Assembly (NCBI RefSeq): GCF_014697625.1
Contig: NZ_JACJSG010000007.1
Location: 1 to 64,000 of the forward strand
From: Anabaena azotica FACHB-119
GTDB taxonomy: Bacteria; Cyanobacteriota; Cyanobacteriia; Cyanobacteriales; Nostocaceae
Length of the DNA: 64,000 nucleotides
Direction: 5' to 3'
Under the pieces are notes generated by a model. It did no database searches, was not told where the DNA came from, and saw nothing but the letters and a program-made list of their open reading frames with translations. Numbering within the stretch: position 1 is the stretch's first letter; every line of letters begins with the position of its first letter. Positions 9,151 to 18,802 of the stretch are shown one piece after another. The position numbers and the translations under genes were made by a program.

Positions 9151-9289
9151 AATACGGTTCAGATAAGAATAATTAACCGCCGATAAACGCCGATAAACGC
9201 CGATTAGTTTAGATATTTAGTCAATGTTTCTGCCCAATTTAGCCTTAACTGAACCGTATTGGGTAGGGGCGCACAGATGTGCGCCCCTA
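9151..9289. repeat. Nested inverted repeats downstream of the transporter
   Basis: AATACGGTTCAG (9151-9162) and CTGAACCGTATT (9249-9260) bracket a MITE-like segment with three GCCGATAAAC decamers. It is directly followed by a near-perfect palindrome TAGGGGCGCACA/TGTGCGCCCCTA (9264-9289). The rest of the stretch from 9019 to 9333 holds no gene. Confidence 0.65.
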
Positions 9290-9333
9290 AATATAATTGA
9301 TGTGTTGCAAATCCTCATAAATAAATGAGGTGT

Positions 9334-10782
9334 GTTTCAATCCCTAATACCAAGTTAATATGAAGCTGCATAGAATAATCGAACGCAGATGCACGCAGAT
9401 AAACGCAGATAAATCAATGGATTTTATGATCATATAAAATTGGTATAAGAGGGATTATATGGTTTTAAAACCTTTCTATTCCTGAATCTACAATAAATTT
9501 CTTATGTTTCAATCCCTAATAGGGATTATTTGATGTTTAAACCGAATCGAAAAACTGCCGCGCAATTTGGCGAGTGTTTCAATCCCTAATAGGGATTATT
9601 TGATGTTTAAACGTTATTCAAAAAAGCTGGTGAAGGCAGTATTGAAATGTTTCAATCCCTAATAGGGATTATTTGATGTTTAAACCATAGACCTATATCA
9701 GCCAGGATTACTTAATCCGTATGTTTCAATCCCTAATAGGGATTATTTGATGTTTAAACATCTTTGGTAGGTGCAATTGGCATCTCTACTACTGGTTTCA
9801 ATCCCTAATAGGGATTATTTGATGTTTAAACGATTGTTTCAGGTTTGCCGGGAGCAATGAAAACGTTTCAATCCCTAATAGGGATTATTTGATGTTTAAA
9901 CAAAAAGTGCAGCTAATTTTAAAGCTAATTTTTGGGTTTCAATCCCTAATAGGGATTATTTGATGTTTAAACCTGATGAATGAAACATCATCAAGTCTGA
10001 GTAAAGCTGTTTCAATCCCTAATAGGGATTATTTGATGTTTAAACCATAGCGGTATTACGCAAAGATTCTACACCAGCGTTTCAATCCCTAATAGGGATT
10101 ATTTGATGTTTAAACGCTAAATCTTATATAGATTCCCTCCCTCCACTCTGTTTCAATCCCTAATAGGGATTATTTGATGTTTAAACTGGATGTGGTTAAT
10201 GAAAACAATGCAGTTAAAGGTTTCAATCCCTAATAGGGATTATTTGATGTTTAAACACTAATGCCAGCATAGGCGCAAGATGGCTCCAAAGAATTACGTT
10301 TCAATCCCTAATAGGGATTATTTGATGTTTAAACTTGGTTATAAAACTCCGGCGGGTGCTGTGAGTACTAAGTTTCAATCCCTAATAGGGATTATTTGAT
10401 GTTTAAACGGGAGCAGTTTTCTTGGCATCAGCGTTTACCTGCTCCCCGTTTCAATCCCTAATAGGGATTATTTGATGTTTAAACGCGGGACGCTACCTTC
10501 TATTAATCCTATGGATTTAGTTTCAATCCCTAATAGGGATTATTTGATGTTTAAACGCGACAGACTGGATAATCAAAAAAGCCGACTTGACATCGTTTCA
10601 ATCCCTAATAGGGATTATTTGATGTTTAAACCGAAGAATTACTATATTTAAGAATTCAAGTGTTTGAGTCAAGTTTCAATCCCTAATAGGGATTATTTGA
10701 TGTTTAAACTCGCGCTGTCGCATGAACATCATCAAGTTTCACTAGGTTTCAATCCCTAATAGGGATTATTTGATGTTTAAAC
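9334..10782 (-). CRISPR. CRISPR array, 18 intact 37-bp repeats plus one interrupted terminal repeat
   Basis: The 37-bp repeat begins GTTTCAATCCCTAATAGGG and ends GATGTTTAAAC on the plus strand. Eighteen apparently identical copies start at 9506, 9576, 9649, 9723, 9795, 9865, 9936, 10009, 10079, 10150, 10220, 10298, 10372, 10448, 10520, 10595, 10673 and 10746. The 17 spacers are 33-41 nt. Read on the minus strand the repeat ends ATTGAAAC, the usual crRNA 5' handle in cyanobacterial type I-D/III arrays, so transcription should run right to left. A nineteenth, split repeat lies at 9334-9349 plus 9451-9471, followed by a 34-nt spacer; it marks the leader-distal end. No cas gene occurs in the window, so the array depends on effectors encoded elsewhere. 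Confidence 0.97.
9347..9446. mobile_element. About 100-bp MITE inserted in the terminal CRISPR repeat
   Basis: The ends ATACCAAGTTAATATGA and (complement) ATACCAATTTTATATGA match at 15 of 17 positions. The insertion splits a CRISPR repeat after base 16; the remaining 21 bases resume at 9451. The core carries the ACGCAGATNA repeats also found near 38828, 52731 and 54154. Confidence 0.75.
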
Positions 10783-11035
10783 TGCTCGCTGTGGAAGCGT
10801 TGCTGTATTTGGTTTTCAAGGTTCAGTTGCGTCAACCTGTAGTAAAGATAGCTTTTCAGCCGTTGGGTTGTCAAGAGTGACAGGTAAGAAAAACGCTCAA
10901 AATCAGTCATAGTAAGGGTTTGAAGAATTGCGTCAACCTCTAATTTAGATAAAAAAGCTCAAAGCCAGAGAGGGCAAGGGATTCAGGCTGAAAATTTGAG
11001 GTCTGATAAAAAACACCTATAGGTTGACGCGATCG
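10783..11035 (-). promoter_or_regulatory. Probable CRISPR leader
   Basis: This stretch adjoins the last intact repeat on the side expected for the leader given the minus-strand orientation. It contains GCGTCAACCT at 10828 and 10932 as direct repeats and the complement AGGTTGACGC near 11022. No ORF is present. Up to 11446 the DNA is AT-rich without recognisable features and presumably holds the promoter of the next gene. Confidence 0.6.
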
Positions 11036-11446
11036 CTCGTGACTCCAGCCAAATTTCCTGACTCCAACTCCTAATCATCTTACAGCTATTGAATAGCGAT
11101 CGCTAATTCTGTTCTCGATTCTGAGATCATACTTAACCCAGCATCACTTTTAACACTGTTATTCGTAAATAATTAATAATATTCCACTTTTAATATACGT
11201 AAGTATGCTTTGTCTTAATTATAATATGAGACAGTATATATTATATCATTTTATATTCTTTATCACTTATAAAAATATTGTTAATCCTTACTGCTAAATG
11301 ATTTGCAGTTTTTATATTTATGAGAAAACAGAAAAATATTTACTTATTACAAATAGATTAGGTAAAAAAAGTACAAAACTTCCGGATTAATTTCTGAAGA
11401 ATCGAAAGTTTATACGGAAGTATATTTTAAAAATAACTATACAGTT

Positions 11447-12463
11447 ATGTATATATTGGACGTACCCGGAAATCCAACTGTGGCAATTTCTCAAGAAGAA
11501 TTGCGATCGCTCTCAGCGCAAATTGAAGTAGAGTTGCATCGCAGCAAAGTGTATCGTCGTATCGTAACTAGGTTGGAAACATTGTTAGGTGCGGCTGGGG
11601 AACAAGCCAAGGCGTTGTGTAAAGCAGTAGGTAGAGAAGCAATTAATTTAGCGTTGAAGCAATTTACTCAACAACATGAAATGATTGCACCTATTGATCA
11701 ACCCAGCAATAACAGCGTTACAAATGTTACAATTATAGAAACTCCCGTCCTCACAGAACCACCAAAACAACCACCCCAGCCAACATCCTCTCCTAGCGAT
11801 TCTACACAAGCAGCAGTAGCCAATCAAAACCCAACAGCAATGCTGACACAGTGGCTCAAACCACATAAAAAACCATCTAACAATGAGCTAGCCAAAGAAA
11901 TGGCAGAAAAAGAACGCTTAGAAAGCATGGTAAAAATAGGACAGCAGCTAAAACAAGCCCGTGAGAATCACAATTTAAGCTTAGGGCAACTGAGTATTTA
12001 TACACATATTCCTATTGAACAAATGGCAGCAGTTGAGAATGCCAATTTTGCTTTATTACCAGAAGATGTGTATATACGCGGATTTATTCGCGTAATGGGA
12101 AACGCATTAGGGATAAACGGTACAATCTTAGCAGCTTCTTTACCTAAACTAGGAACAACAACATCAGTCATACCCTCTTGGAACCAAAGCAAAAATAACG
12201 GTAAAACCTTGAATCTAGAAATACGTCCCATGCACTTATATCTAGGTTACACCGCTCTCGTAGCTGGTTCTGTGGGCGCATTATCTTGGATTTCTCAGCA
12301 AGCAAATCCTGATAAATTAATTGATACAGATAAAATACTGTTGCCCTCCTCATCCTCCCCGCAGACACCACAAAAGCCCAAAACTAGCGTCAAATCAGGA
12401 ATTAAATCTAGTGAAATAGGTATAAGCGATGGTAATAACATTTCCCCACCAGAAGCTTTTTAG
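11447..12463 (+). CDS. RodZ-like HTH membrane protein
   Basis: 338 aa. The N-terminal 75 residues form a helical domain common in cyanobacterial homologues. A Pro/Gln-rich linker follows, then an HTH_25/Xre-type helix-turn-helix at about 160-230 (IGQQLKQARENHNLSLGQL, then PEDVYIRGFIRVMGNALGI). One membrane helix lies at about 263-282, and a short polar tail outside. In RodZ-type proteins the HTH binds MreB and the single span anchors the cytoskeleton. The RodZ periplasmic DUF4115 domain is absent, so a role in cell shape is plausible but unproven. Confidence 0.7.
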   Translation: MYILDVPGNPTVAISQEELRSLSAQIEVELHRSKVYRRIVTRLETLLGAAGEQAKALCKAVGREAINLALKQFTQQHEMIAPIDQPSNNSVTNVTIIETPVLTEPPKQPPQPTSSPSDSTQAAVANQNPTAMLTQWLKPHKKPSNNELAKEMAEKERLESMVKIGQQLKQARENHNLSLGQLSIYTHIPIEQMAAVENANFALLPEDVYIRGFIRVMGNALGINGTILAASLPKLGTTTSVIPSWNQSKNNGKTLNLEIRPMHLYLGYTALVAGSVGALSWISQQANPDKLIDTDKILLPSSSSPQTPQKPKTSVKSGIKSSEIGISDGNNISPPEAF

Positions 12464-12577
12464 TTAGGGGACTGGGGACTGGGGGCTGGGGACAGTTGAC
12501 AGTTAACAGTTGTCAGTTATTCTCCCCCATCTCCCCCCACTCCCCCATCTCCCCCATCTCCCCTCACTCCCCACTCC
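12464..12577. repeat. Low-complexity GGGGACTGGGGA / CTCCCCC tract
   Basis: GGGGACTGGGGACTG-type repeats are followed by ACAGTTGACAGTTAACAG heptamer-like units and CTCCCCCATCTCCCCC tracts. This intergenic simple sequence lies between two convergent genes and could form a hairpin that ends both transcripts. Confidence 0.7.
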
Positions 12578-15500
12578 CTACTCCCCATTTCCCAGCAACA
12601 AGCTAATTTTGTCGCTACTCAAAGCTCTGGAAAATAAGTATCCTTGGGCTTGGTCGCATTTTAATAACCTGAGTTGTACTAACTGGTTGACTGTTTCCAC
12701 TCCTTCAGCTACTACACTCATTCCCAAGTTACTGGCTAAAGTGACGATCGCACGAACAATAGCCAGTTGTTCACCGTCGCTATCAATGCGATTTGTAAAA
12801 GACCTGTCAATTTTTAACACATCAATGGGGAAACAGTGTAAATAAGCCAAAGATGAATAACCTGTGCCAAAGTCATCGATACATAAGCTAATCCCTAATG
12901 CTTTTAATTGTTGCAGAATATTCGCTGCTTGTTCAGGGCTGGACATAATGGCACTTTCTGTAATTTCCAGTTTGATACTGCTAGGGTCAAGCTCATGTTC
13001 TTGCAAGAGTTGCTGAATCTCTTCCACTAAACAGCGTTGAGAAAACTGTCTACCAGACAGATTGATATTCATACTCAAATGCTGGAGCTGAGGAAATTCT
13101 TTGTGCCATCGTTTTAACTGTTGGCAAGATTCGCTTAAGACAAATTGACCAATTTGAATAATCAGTCCTGTCTCTTCTGCTACAGGTATAAACTCTGCTG
13201 GTGAAATGAAACCTTTTTCTGGGTGCTGCCAGCGAATTAGGGCTTCAAATCCAGTAATTTTACTAGTAGCAACTGAAACAATTGGTTGGTAAAAGACTTG
13301 CAATTCTTGTCTAGCGATCGCCCAACGCAAATCAGTCTCCAATTTCAATAAAGCTACAGCGCGGTCATACATAGCTGGGTTGAATACTATGTGCCAAGCT
13401 TTACCTTGTTCTTTAGCACTGTAAAGAGCCGTATCCGCATCTCGCAGCACATCGGCCGCTTGAACATATTTATTTGTACCTAAAGCAATGCCAATACTGG
13501 CAGTTGTAAACACTTCATACCCACTCAAGCTAAAGGGTAATTTCAGTACTTGATGTATTTTCTCGGCTATACGGGTGGCATCATCAATAGATTTCACCTG
13601 TGAAAGCAATATGGTAAACTCGTCCCCACCTAAACGTGCAAAGGTATCTTCTGGCTGCAAACAATCATGCAGACGTTGGGCAAAACTTACTAGTAGTTGA
13701 TCGCCCACTAAGTGACCTAAACTATCATTAACAACTTTAAAACGATCAAGATCCAGAAATAGTACGGCAAATAACTCGTCTGGGTTCTCCTGAGTTTTGG
13801 CGATCGCTTGCATCAGCCGATCCATAAATAGAACTCGGTTAGGTAGTCCTGTTAGATCATCATAGAAAGCATGATGAACTAACTTTTCTTCCATGTTCTT
13901 CCGCTCAGTAATATCGCTAGCAATACCTTCAATGCGGATCGCTTTACCAAGAGTATCGTAAATTACATGACTGCTATTACAAAGCCAACGTACCTGTCCA
14001 TCGGGACGGATAATGCGGTATTCTAGTTCTTGGCTACCACCCAAAAGCAAGGGTTCAATTGATTGCTTCACCCGTTGTTTGTCTTCTGGATGAATCACCT
14101 CAAACCATAAGTTGGGATTATCGTGAAATTCATCAACCGAACGACCATACATTTGCACAACTGCACAATTAAGATACAGAGTCTCAAAAGTATCTGCTGC
14201 TATTGACCAAACGACAACTTCTAAAGAATCTAAAATGTCGTCTAAGCGTTTTTTGCTTTCCTGTAAAGCCGCTTCTGCTTGTTTACGTTCACTAATGTCA
14301 GTAGCCATTCCTAACGCACCAACATATTTTCCTTGTTCATCCAGCAACGGCGCACAGGAAAGAATCACCCATAAATCAGAACCATCTCGGCGACGGAATT
14401 TAAAGTCGTGTTTCTCATGAATGCCTTGGCGACGGCGTGCCACGTACTTTTGGGTAAGTTCCAACCCTTCATTATCCATAAAGGAAAACAAGTTTGCCCC
14501 CTGCATTTCCTCAACTGTGTAACCCAACATTGCCGCCATCTGTTGGTTGACGAAGGTAGTTTGATTCTCTTGATCAATTACCCATATTCCCTCAGATGCA
14601 GTTTCTACAATCCGGCGATACTCTTTTTCTTGTTCTTGTAGTTTTTCCTGCGCTTGTAACTGTTGAGTAATATCATTTTGAACGCCGATAAAATGGGTTA
14701 ACTGTCTATCGAAATCAAACACAGGCACAATGTATAGTTCATTCCAAAATGGTGTGCCGTCTTTACGAAAATTTTTGACGATGATATGACATTCTCTCTT
14801 GTCTCGCAGAGCAGAACGCAACTCTTCCAGACATGGTTGGTTGGTTTCATCACCTTGTAAGAAGCGACAGTTTTTTCCCATCACTTCGTCAGCCGAATAG
14901 CCAGTTATCTCTTCAAAGCCACGATTGACGTAAATAATAGGATGATTGGGTTGATTGGCATCTGTCAACACAATCCCATTACTAGTTGCTGCTAGCGCCC
15001 GTTCGATTAAATGAAAAGATGCAGGTAAGCGCGGGCGTAGGCGTAGCCCGTCGTAGACATCGCCTGTCTCAAAAGTTAAATTCTCAGGTTTTAATTCTTT
15101 GTCGCTCTCTTCTTTTGCTTCTGTGATTGTTCTCAAAACAGTATTTACAGATGTAAATACCAGCAATGCTGCTAAAGAATTTTTATAATTAACTAGTTTA
15201 CCAGAAATTTTAGCTAAAAAAATTTCTTGTGCGCTATTTTTTATTTCTATCGCTAATTCGCTTACCAAATCCCCAGTTTGTAGCCTATTTTTTAACTCAT
15301 TCCATGAATTTGAATTAGCTATAAGTTGGCAAATTAGGTTGTTGGTTGCTGAATTTTCTACAAGCTTATTCTTCAATAAAATTTCCTGGTTATCACAAGA
15401 AATCACTACTACAGGAAATGGGTTGACTTCAACTAATAAATCAACCATTTCTTGCAAATTAAGTAGGGAATTATCATAAGACTGTAAGTCCTGTATTAAT

Positions 15501-15616
15501 TGGGCTTTTCCCGTATCGTAAGCACAGCAACAATCTTCTGTTGGCTGGGAAGAGCCTTCCTTTTTCTTCTGAAGATGCACCTGATTTTCGTACACTTTAC
15601 CACGGGTAAAAACCAT
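12578..15616 (-). CDS. LOV-PAS-PAS-GGDEF-EAL cyclic-di-GMP enzyme (blue-light sensor)
   Basis: 1012 aa. A divergent N-terminal region (1-195) precedes a PAS of the LOV type: GKNCRFLQGDETNQ carries the flavin-reactive Cys at about residue 250, and KNFRKDGTPFWNEL matches LOV strands. Two further PAS/PAC domains follow (about 330-580). A GGDEF domain has an intact RLGGDEF motif, and an EAL domain has FEALIRW, DDFGTGYSS and AEGVET. Both enzyme halves look active, so the protein could make (cyclase) or break (phosphodiesterase) c-di-GMP under blue-light control. LOV-GGDEF-EAL photoreceptors are known in cyanobacteria. Net direction of activity cannot be read from sequence. Monocistronic. Confidence 0.93.
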   Translation of the reverse strand: MVFTRGKVYENQVHLQKKKEGSSQPTEDCCCAYDTGKAQLIQDLQSYDNSLLNLQEMVDLLVEVNPFPVVVISCDNQEILLKNKLVENSATNNLICQLIANSNSWNELKNRLQTGDLVSELAIEIKNSAQEIFLAKISGKLVNYKNSLAALLVFTSVNTVLRTITEAKEESDKELKPENLTFETGDVYDGLRLRPRLPASFHLIERALAATSNGIVLTDANQPNHPIIYVNRGFEEITGYSADEVMGKNCRFLQGDETNQPCLEELRSALRDKRECHIIVKNFRKDGTPFWNELYIVPVFDFDRQLTHFIGVQNDITQQLQAQEKLQEQEKEYRRIVETASEGIWVIDQENQTTFVNQQMAAMLGYTVEEMQGANLFSFMDNEGLELTQKYVARRRQGIHEKHDFKFRRRDGSDLWVILSCAPLLDEQGKYVGALGMATDISERKQAEAALQESKKRLDDILDSLEVVVWSIAADTFETLYLNCAVVQMYGRSVDEFHDNPNLWFEVIHPEDKQRVKQSIEPLLLGGSQELEYRIIRPDGQVRWLCNSSHVIYDTLGKAIRIEGIASDITERKNMEEKLVHHAFYDDLTGLPNRVLFMDRLMQAIAKTQENPDELFAVLFLDLDRFKVVNDSLGHLVGDQLLVSFAQRLHDCLQPEDTFARLGGDEFTILLSQVKSIDDATRIAEKIHQVLKLPFSLSGYEVFTTASIGIALGTNKYVQAADVLRDADTALYSAKEQGKAWHIVFNPAMYDRAVALLKLETDLRWAIARQELQVFYQPIVSVATSKITGFEALIRWQHPEKGFISPAEFIPVAEETGLIIQIGQFVLSESCQQLKRWHKEFPQLQHLSMNINLSGRQFSQRCLVEEIQQLLQEHELDPSSIKLEITESAIMSSPEQAANILQQLKALGISLCIDDFGTGYSSLAYLHCFPIDVLKIDRSFTNRIDSDGEQLAIVRAIVTLASNLGMSVVAEGVETVNQLVQLRLLKCDQAQGYLFSRALSSDKISLLLGNGE

Positions 15617-16152
15617 TGTCAGACTTTATATAAATTGCTGAGAAAATTTCACTAAAAATCCCACCTTTTCAAAAAGCTCTGACACTTTAGCCAACAGTGC
15701 CTGTACACTTTTACACCATTATAGGGAATAACTGTATAAATTTTGCTTTTCACAGTAAAAACTGTTAAGTGTTTTTATTGATAGACAACTGTGAGTATCT
15801 ATGGTTAATCAAAAACCATGCAGTTTTCCGGCGTTAATTATACAGTACTTACTCAACACTGATTGTTAATTGTCAAAGCAAATTATTAAACTATCATTAA
15901 ACTCTACCTCCTTTGATAGATGGTGTCATATTTTTTACTGAATCTTTATATATTATGTAATATAACTTAAATAAAACCAAACTGCATATAACAGCCGATC
16001 TTTGTCAAGGCGCTATTAATAGCGTCAAGACTTAGCAGGACGTACCCGTATGGGTTTCCCACCCACTGGAAACCACCCGTAAGCAAGCGTAGCAAAGTAT
16101 TTCTTATATCTGTCGAGATGGGTAGCAAAGAGTATGTAGAGAGTCTTTGTCT
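15617..16152. other. Intergenic region between divergent genes
   Basis: AT-rich DNA that must contain both divergent promoters. A GC-rich repeat fragment (GTACCCGTATGGGTTTCCCA) lies around 16043. No small gene with a ribosome-binding site was seen. Confidence 0.4.
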
Positions 16153-17946
16153 ATGCAGTCCCCAGTTCAGGCGCTTGGTGCAAGATATTTGTATACCCTT
16201 GTGCTATTTTATAATACATTTAAGCGCTTTATGGATATATTGAAGCTCATACAAAAACGTTATCGGTTGCTCAACTTGATGAGTCAGGGAGGATGCTTCA
16301 CCTATCTCGCCATTGATGAAGGTCAATCTCCGCCAGTTACTTGTGTGGTGCAACAATTAGATAATTTTACCTGGGAACAAAAAGCTAAATCCCTCAAGGA
16401 AATCAGCCAACATCCACAGCTACCTACTTTGTTAGACTATTTTTCAGAAAACGATCGCTATTATTTAGTGCAAGAATTTATTGCTGGCACTAGTTTGGCA
16501 CAGGTGGTAGAGGAAGAAGGAGCATTTAATGAAACTCAAATTTGGCAGCTGCTCACTAATTTATTGCCAGTCATCAAATTTATCAGCGATCGCCAGATGA
16601 TCCACGGCGATATTCAACCCCAAAATATTATCAGACCATTGCCACCAGACCCAAGAAATTTTGTTTTAGTAGATTTTGCCAATGTAAAAATTGGTTCAGA
16701 AATTAACAAATTAACAATTGGCAGTCCTGAATATGCTGCACCAGAACAACTAAAAGGTCAAGCAGTATTTGCCAGCGACCTTTATAGCTTGGGTGTTACC
16801 TGCATTTATTTACTTACCCAAATATCGCCTTTTGATTTATTTGATATTACTAATGATTGCTGGGTGTGGCAACAATACCTAACAACTAGGATAAGCGATC
16901 GCCTCAGCAGAATACTCGACAAACTTTTACAAAAATCCCTTCTTCCACGCTTCCAATTAGCCGATGAAGTCATGCTAGCAATGGGTATAGAAGCCACAAT
17001 ACCAAATTATCCATCCGCCGCTTGCCCGTGGAAATGCCTGCATACCCTTACAGGAAATTCTAGCAATACCCTAGCCATTAGTCCCGACGGTAACACAATG
17101 GCTAGTAGTGGTGATGACAAAATCATCAAATTATGGGATTTAAACCAGCTAACAGTAGTTAACAGCGTCATAGCACATTCTCAGGCTGTCACATCAGTAG
17201 CTTTTAGCCCCAGACAAGAACTATTAGCTACAGCTAGCGACGATAAAAGCATCAAGTTATGGCATCTGCCTACACTACAGGAGCTTTTTACCTTAGAGGG
17301 ACATTCACAAGCCGTTAAATCAGTCAGTTTTAGCCCTGATGGAGAAATTCTTGCCAGTGGAAGTTGGGACAAGCAAGTTAAACTTTGGGATATCAGCACT
17401 GGTCAAGAAATTTTTAGCCTGAAAGCACATCAGTTGCAAATAAGTGCAGTCGCCTTTAGTCCCCAAGGACAGATTTTAGCTAGCGCCAGTTTTGACAGAA
17501 CAATTCGCCTATGGCAAATCACCCGAATGCAAAATCGCCCCAGATGTACCTTAATGGCAACCCTTGGGGGACATACAAGGGCGGTTCTGGCGATCGCTTT
17601 TAGTGGAGATGGTAAAATCCTAGCCACAGGCAGCGATGACAATACTATGAGATTGTGGGATGTCAAGACCGGACAGCTAATTGGTACAGTTTTAGGCCAT
17701 TCTTGGTCTGTAGCCGCAGTGGCTTTCACCCCCAATAACGAAACGCTCATTAGTGCCAGTTGGGACAAGACAATCAAGTTGTGGAAGGTAAGCACTACCG
17801 AGGAAATTGCCACTCTTGCCAGTCATTTAGATTCAGTTTGTGCTGTTGCTGTTAACCCTGTTGCCCAACTCATAGCTAGTGGCAGCAGGGACAAGACCAT
17901 CAAATTGTGGAAACTGGCAATATCAAGTTCGTCTGAACACTTATGA
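16153..17946 (+). CDS. Pseudokinase with seven WD40 repeats
   Basis: About 597 aa from the ATG at 16153; the frame could open at TTG 16147 or start at ATG 16231, just before the kinase fold. The kinase-like domain (about 30-280) lacks key residues. The beta-3 Lys is Gln (CVVQQL), the catalytic loop reads HGDIQPQN instead of HRDIKPEN, and DFG is DFA. Seven WD40 units follow (about 300-595; DKIIKLWDL, DKSIKLWHL, DKQVKLWDI, DRTIRLWQI, DNTMRLWDV, DKTIKLWKV, DKTIKLWKL), enough for a closed propeller. Active Ser/Thr kinase-WD40 proteins are common in Nostoc; here a binding or scaffold role is more likely. Confidence 0.88.
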   Translation: MQSPVQALGARYLYTLVLFYNTFKRFMDILKLIQKRYRLLNLMSQGGCFTYLAIDEGQSPPVTCVVQQLDNFTWEQKAKSLKEISQHPQLPTLLDYFSENDRYYLVQEFIAGTSLAQVVEEEGAFNETQIWQLLTNLLPVIKFISDRQMIHGDIQPQNIIRPLPPDPRNFVLVDFANVKIGSEINKLTIGSPEYAAPEQLKGQAVFASDLYSLGVTCIYLLTQISPFDLFDITNDCWVWQQYLTTRISDRLSRILDKLLQKSLLPRFQLADEVMLAMGIEATIPNYPSAACPWKCLHTLTGNSSNTLAISPDGNTMASSGDDKIIKLWDLNQLTVVNSVIAHSQAVTSVAFSPRQELLATASDDKSIKLWHLPTLQELFTLEGHSQAVKSVSFSPDGEILASGSWDKQVKLWDISTGQEIFSLKAHQLQISAVAFSPQGQILASASFDRTIRLWQITRMQNRPRCTLMATLGGHTRAVLAIAFSGDGKILATGSDDNTMRLWDVKTGQLIGTVLGHSWSVAAVAFTPNNETLISASWDKTIKLWKVSTTEEIATLASHLDSVCAVAVNPVAQLIASGSRDKTIKLWKLAISSSSEHL

Positions 17947-18129
17947 TATCTTGGGGCTGGTAATTGGTAATGGCAGAAAACAATTACCTATTTTGCAAAG
18001 TCCCCAGGGAGGCTTCCTCCCATCGGAACTTTGTTAGAAAACCTATTACCGACCAAAGCAACCATATTATAAGTAATTAGCCGAACTTGATATAACACAG
18101 CAGCGCAGGTTGTAGTAGTTTTGATTAAA

Positions 18130-18429
18130 TCAAGCGCTACCTGTAAAGGTAACTTCAGGAAATTTTAACTGAGCTTCTGCCATTGGACGATTGCGGCCTT
18201 CCTCTTGCCAGTAGTTAATTACCTCTGTTGCCTTATTGAGCAACTCGACGCGATCTAAATCACTGATCCAGTGCTTGGATTCGAGTTCCTTCTTCAATTC
18301 TTCCCAAGCGTCATTGCGGGGCCAGAAGAAATACTTAGTCAGAGGACTAGTACCTTTGCCTACCACTTGATCAACAGCCAGAGCAACGTTTTCGTCTAGC
18401 CACAGTATTTTCAAAATAAACTTGGACAA
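18130..18429 (-). CDS. ycf65: 30S ribosomal protein PSRP-3 / Ycf65
   Basis: 99 aa, matching the family over its whole length: [37 protein letters not shown] and a C-terminal [20 protein letters not shown]. The protein binds the small ribosomal subunit of cyanobacteria and plastids. It is retained in algal plastid genomes as ycf65, which supports a cyanobacterial source for the window. It is a single gene; a HIP1-containing spacer lies upstream. Confidence 0.95.
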   Translation of the reverse strand: MSKFILKILWLDENVALAVDQVVGKGTSPLTKYFFWPRNDAWEELKKELESKHWISDLDRVELLNKATEVINYWQEEGRNRPMAEAQLKFPEVTFTGSA

Positions 18430-18565
18430 TCACACCTCCGGCCAATATCCGGGTACTAAATTAACTAAGTTTGCGATCGCTTATTCTAACGCAATATCTC
18501 ACCACTTGACCAAATAAAACTTTAGGGAGTCGGGGATGAGGGGGAAGGGGGAAAGGGGAAAATAA

Positions 18566-18618
18566 CAACTGTCAACTGTCAACTGTCAACTGTCACCTGT
18601 CACCTGTCACCTGTCAAC
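18566..18618. repeat. Heptamer repeats TCAACTG / TCACCTG
   Basis: Seven-base units TCAACTG then TCACCTG repeat seven or eight times. The CACCTGT unit also flanks the MITE at 59168 and lies inside the elements at 26688 and 39260. Confidence 0.9.
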
Positions 18619-18673
18619 TAACTAATCCTCTTGACTCTCACCGGACTAAAGTCACAGTGATTCAAACTGTTGT

Positions 18674-18796
18674 AGGACTTACGCAACTGGCATATTTTTT
18701 CTGTAGGGTGTGTGACGCTCTTAAAAGATTTGAACGTAGTCATGAGACTTGTAGCGTCACGCACCAACCACCAATTGTGACACTTGCGTAAGTCCT
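18674..18796. mobile_element. MITE, AGGACTTACGCA family (inverted copy of 5586-5707)
   Basis: Ends AGGACTTACGCA and TGCGTAAGTCCT. The reverse complement matches the 5586 copy closely through the CTACAAGTCTCATGACTACG core. Confidence 0.88.
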
Positions 18797-18802
18797 GTGT
18801 TG

